Shown here: in pieces, positions 45,701 to 48,700 of the stretch | Position numbering within the stretch: position 1 is the first letter of the stretch | Layout: each line of letters starts with the position of its first letter | NCBI GenBank assembly: GCA_964460795.1 | Contig: CAYWRU010000009.1 | Location: 16,933 to 80,932 of the forward strand | Origin: CAZOOM01 sp964460795 | GTDB taxonomy: Bacteria; Omnitrophota; Omnitrophia; Omnitrophales; Aquincolibacteriaceae | Direction of reading: 5' to 3' | Length of the DNA: 64,000 nucleotides | Program-made: the position numbers and the translations under genes | The notes under the pieces: generated by a model | Databases searched by the model: none | Told to the model about the DNA's origin: nothing | The model's input: only the letters and a program-made list of their open reading frames with translations

Positions 45701-48700
45701 GTCGTTTTTTTTGCGGGAGCTAAAAGCAATTCTGGATCGAGATGTTTATATCTCGTTTCGAGCTCTTGCTTAGTTTTATCCATCTTGAGTTTTTCACGAA
45801 GCTCACGTACTAGTTTTTGCCTTGCCTCAAGCGGCATCCGCTCAATTTGATAGAATTGGGCAGCAATCTGCATATCTTCAGTGAGTTTATTTTGCCGAGC
45901 AGGCTCTTTTCCATTAGCCGGTACGTCAATAACAATGGTTTCCTTGGAGACATTCATCCCAAATCGCTTAGGATCACCACTCACCAGATCCCATAGATCT
46001 TCTAAGACTCCCAGATCCGCCAAAAAGGCTATAACGCTCTCGATATCTTTGTCTTTCATTTTCTCTTTTGAAAACGCGATCTGTTGATCCTTTGGAAGGC
46101 TTTTAAGCTTCAAGAAAAAAGGCAGGTCATATAAAAATGATGCGATTCTTACCGCAGGAAATTCCTCGATCTCAACAAGCCGGGCATCCGTCTCGATCCA
46201 TGTTAATGCGTCCCCTATATCAGCCGATTCAACTCCTATGTTTCTTCTGTGACCCATCTCATAGATGATACGCGCAGTTTCAAGACGCTGTTTGCGGTGG
46301 GTATTTTCATGAACAGCCGTATTTTTTGCGTGATAGTAAAAAAGGTCATCCGGTGACGCTAGATATTTCACACCCTCTTTAGCCGCTTTGGCCATACGAA
46401 CGAGGATTTTCATAATGGCATATACAGATGCCCTCTCTTCATCTTTAAAATCATAGGAGTAATTCATTTCTCCAGTCTTCACATCATTTTCTACGATGTC
46501 GACAGGGACTCCGCGTGCCATGGCTTCTAAAGAGTGCTCCTCAAAAAAAGGTTGAAGCGTTGAAGCACTTTGCAGACTAATGACTTCTTTTTCAAAAACC
46601 GTACGATAAACCAAATCATGACGATAAAATAGCGTCCCGTATTCTATAAATCCGAGTTCCCCATCATTCGATATGAGAGGGTTCTCAGTCGAGGTGTGGA
46701 CTGAAATGTTATCTCCCTGAACCTGAAACTGGGCCGGTTGGACACCCACGTAGGTCCCGCCAATCTTAGCAGGAGCATCTCCTCTGGAAATAAAGTCAGG
46801 GTTGACATTCACTACGGCATAATAAGTTTCAGCAAAATTCATGGGGATAATCCAAGGCTTGTCAGTTTTCGGGGCCGAATCCATATCTGAAGTCGGCATT
46901 TCTCCTTTTCCCAGCGTCATCACAATGCCATTGGCCGCCAAAAATCGAATCACATCGCTCAGCAAATCAAAATAATGGCGTGCATATTCCATATCAAAAG
47001 TCGGCTTTTTAAGCGCTTCAACCGTAAGAGCTTTTTGACGCATAAGCTCCTCTTGCATTTGTGATACAAAATCCCAGTGAAGTTTTTTCTTTATTTCGAT
47101 CCGTTGTGGCCCTTCAGGCAGTTTTTTCCACTCCTGTTCAAAGTGATATAAATATTTCAAAACCTTACTTATTTTCTCAAGATTCAAATTACCTTGAGTA
47201 TTCCAAGGAACGTAATGAGGCGGATTTTTGTCGAGAAGATAGTCTGCGCGGCGCAAATGTTCCAGAGCCTGTTGAAAAAGTGGCGTTTTGGGTTTTGCAT
47301 TTGAGGATTCGAGTGTCGCAACTTGATTCGTGACAGTTTCTGCGGCCTGTGCAAGCCAGTCGGCAAGGCCTAATGTTGTCCCAGCAATCGTTGCTCCCGC
47401 TAATCCTGTTGTCTGCCGTAAAAATTTGCGGCGATTCATAGTCCGTGCCTCAGAACGGCGGTTTGCTTTATCCCGCCTCGCGTTCTGTAGACTGTGTACT
47501 GAGTACTGTGTACTGAGGTTACGGAGTTCAGCACGCACCGCATCCAGCATGGGACGTCCCGCCACGGGTTCGGATGCAAAGATGGATTCCAATGTTGACG
47601 CAGGCGCCGATCCAACCGGCATCATCATGGTTTTAAGATAGGCCCTGCGGCCATTCTCTAAAATCTTCTCATCAAAATTCGTGAGCTTGGGAGTGATGCG
47701 TGCATAGGGAAATCCAGCCGCATGAATTCCCTCTTCCAAAGGAAGCGAGTGAAAGCCGCCGGTGACCACAACAACAGCCTTCGGCAAATCCCAAGAACCA
47801 AATCCCAAATCCCAATTTGATCTTTGTTCTTTGGAGTTTGTAATTTGTTTGGAATTTGGATTTTGGAATTTGGAATTTTCTACGCTTAAAAATGTTTTGA
47901 TTTTTTTCAGCATGATTTGGTCGCGTTCGCGGGCCAGGCGGTAAAACTCCATGGCCGAATCATAAAGGCCATCCATCTCCGGAAGGTGAGCAAATTGCAT
48001 TGAGTGGAATCGATCATTTTTAGTAAGCATAATTAACCGCTGTGATATCTGTGAAGGGCGAAGAAGGGTTAAGAGGGGTTGAGAGGGGGTAAGAGGAGTC
48101 GGTGCATAACGCTGTTTTGATTGCCCCTCTTCACCCTTCTCATCCCCCCTCAACCCTTCTAATCCCTTTTGAGTGATTTTGTTGTATTCCTGCGGTGTGA
48201 GTTCCAAAGAGAATAATTTTTGAAGAAGCCGCGCATCTTGTTTCAAACTTAATATTTTTTTCTCAGACTCAGTGGCGGCAAGTGTTTGAGCAATTTTTTC
48301 CGGAAGCCGGACCAGTTCCTCTTGAAGCCACGCACCGCGAATTTCATTGGAAAGAAGTGTTTCAGCGAGAAAAAGATTTACTTGGGGATAGCGTTCAAAA
48401 CGAAAATTCTGCGGCAATGCCTTCGCGAGATCATCCAGGAGTTTGACAATTTCCCCTTCGGGACGATGAATGGATCCAAAGGGCTGCGAGAGCATGGCCT
48501 CGAACTCCTTGGCAAGCGGAGCTGACATGGGCCTCAGGATTCTCAGAAAGGTTTCACGCTGGGACTTAAAAAGATCGAGATTAAATTGCGATTCGATTTT
48601 CTTAAGTGAGAAAATACGGTAGAGCATAGGCCATTCCATCTGCTGGACCGGGTGCGAGAGTTCGATTCCAAGGGTTTTCTTGGCTTGGGCCGCCAGTTCA

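Larger units (their letters stand above)
17764..47535 (-). repeat. RSEVR-type junction pentapeptide, about 41 in-frame sites
   Basis: Approximate plus-strand starts: 17764, 18723, 19276, 20134, 21418, 21721, 22209 (double), 24115, 24326, 24427, 24727, 24820, 25050, 26086, 26629, 28076, 29117, 29519, 29852, 30624, 34292, 34867, 34979, 35382, 35831, 36043, 36406, 38962, 39597, 40599, 40896, 42061, 42386, 43096, 43834 (double), 44267, 44817, 45277, 45683, 47443, 47521. Consensus R-S-E-V/L/I-R followed by N, T, S, A or G; variants RAEVR, PAEVR, RSEAR, RSEMR. Codons vary at synonymous positions, including AGC for Ser at 29519 and 22209 against TCN elsewhere, so the amino acids rather than the DNA appear conserved. 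I saw none outside this gene apart from a chance PRSELA in pyrK. Confidence 0.93.

Noticed and set aside
17764..47535. RSEVR DNA blocks considered as CRISPR repeats or integron attC sites
   Set aside because: Blocks are only 15 bp, vary at synonymous positions, have no palindromic attC structure and the intervals are long coding modules of very different size; no cas or integrase gene is present.
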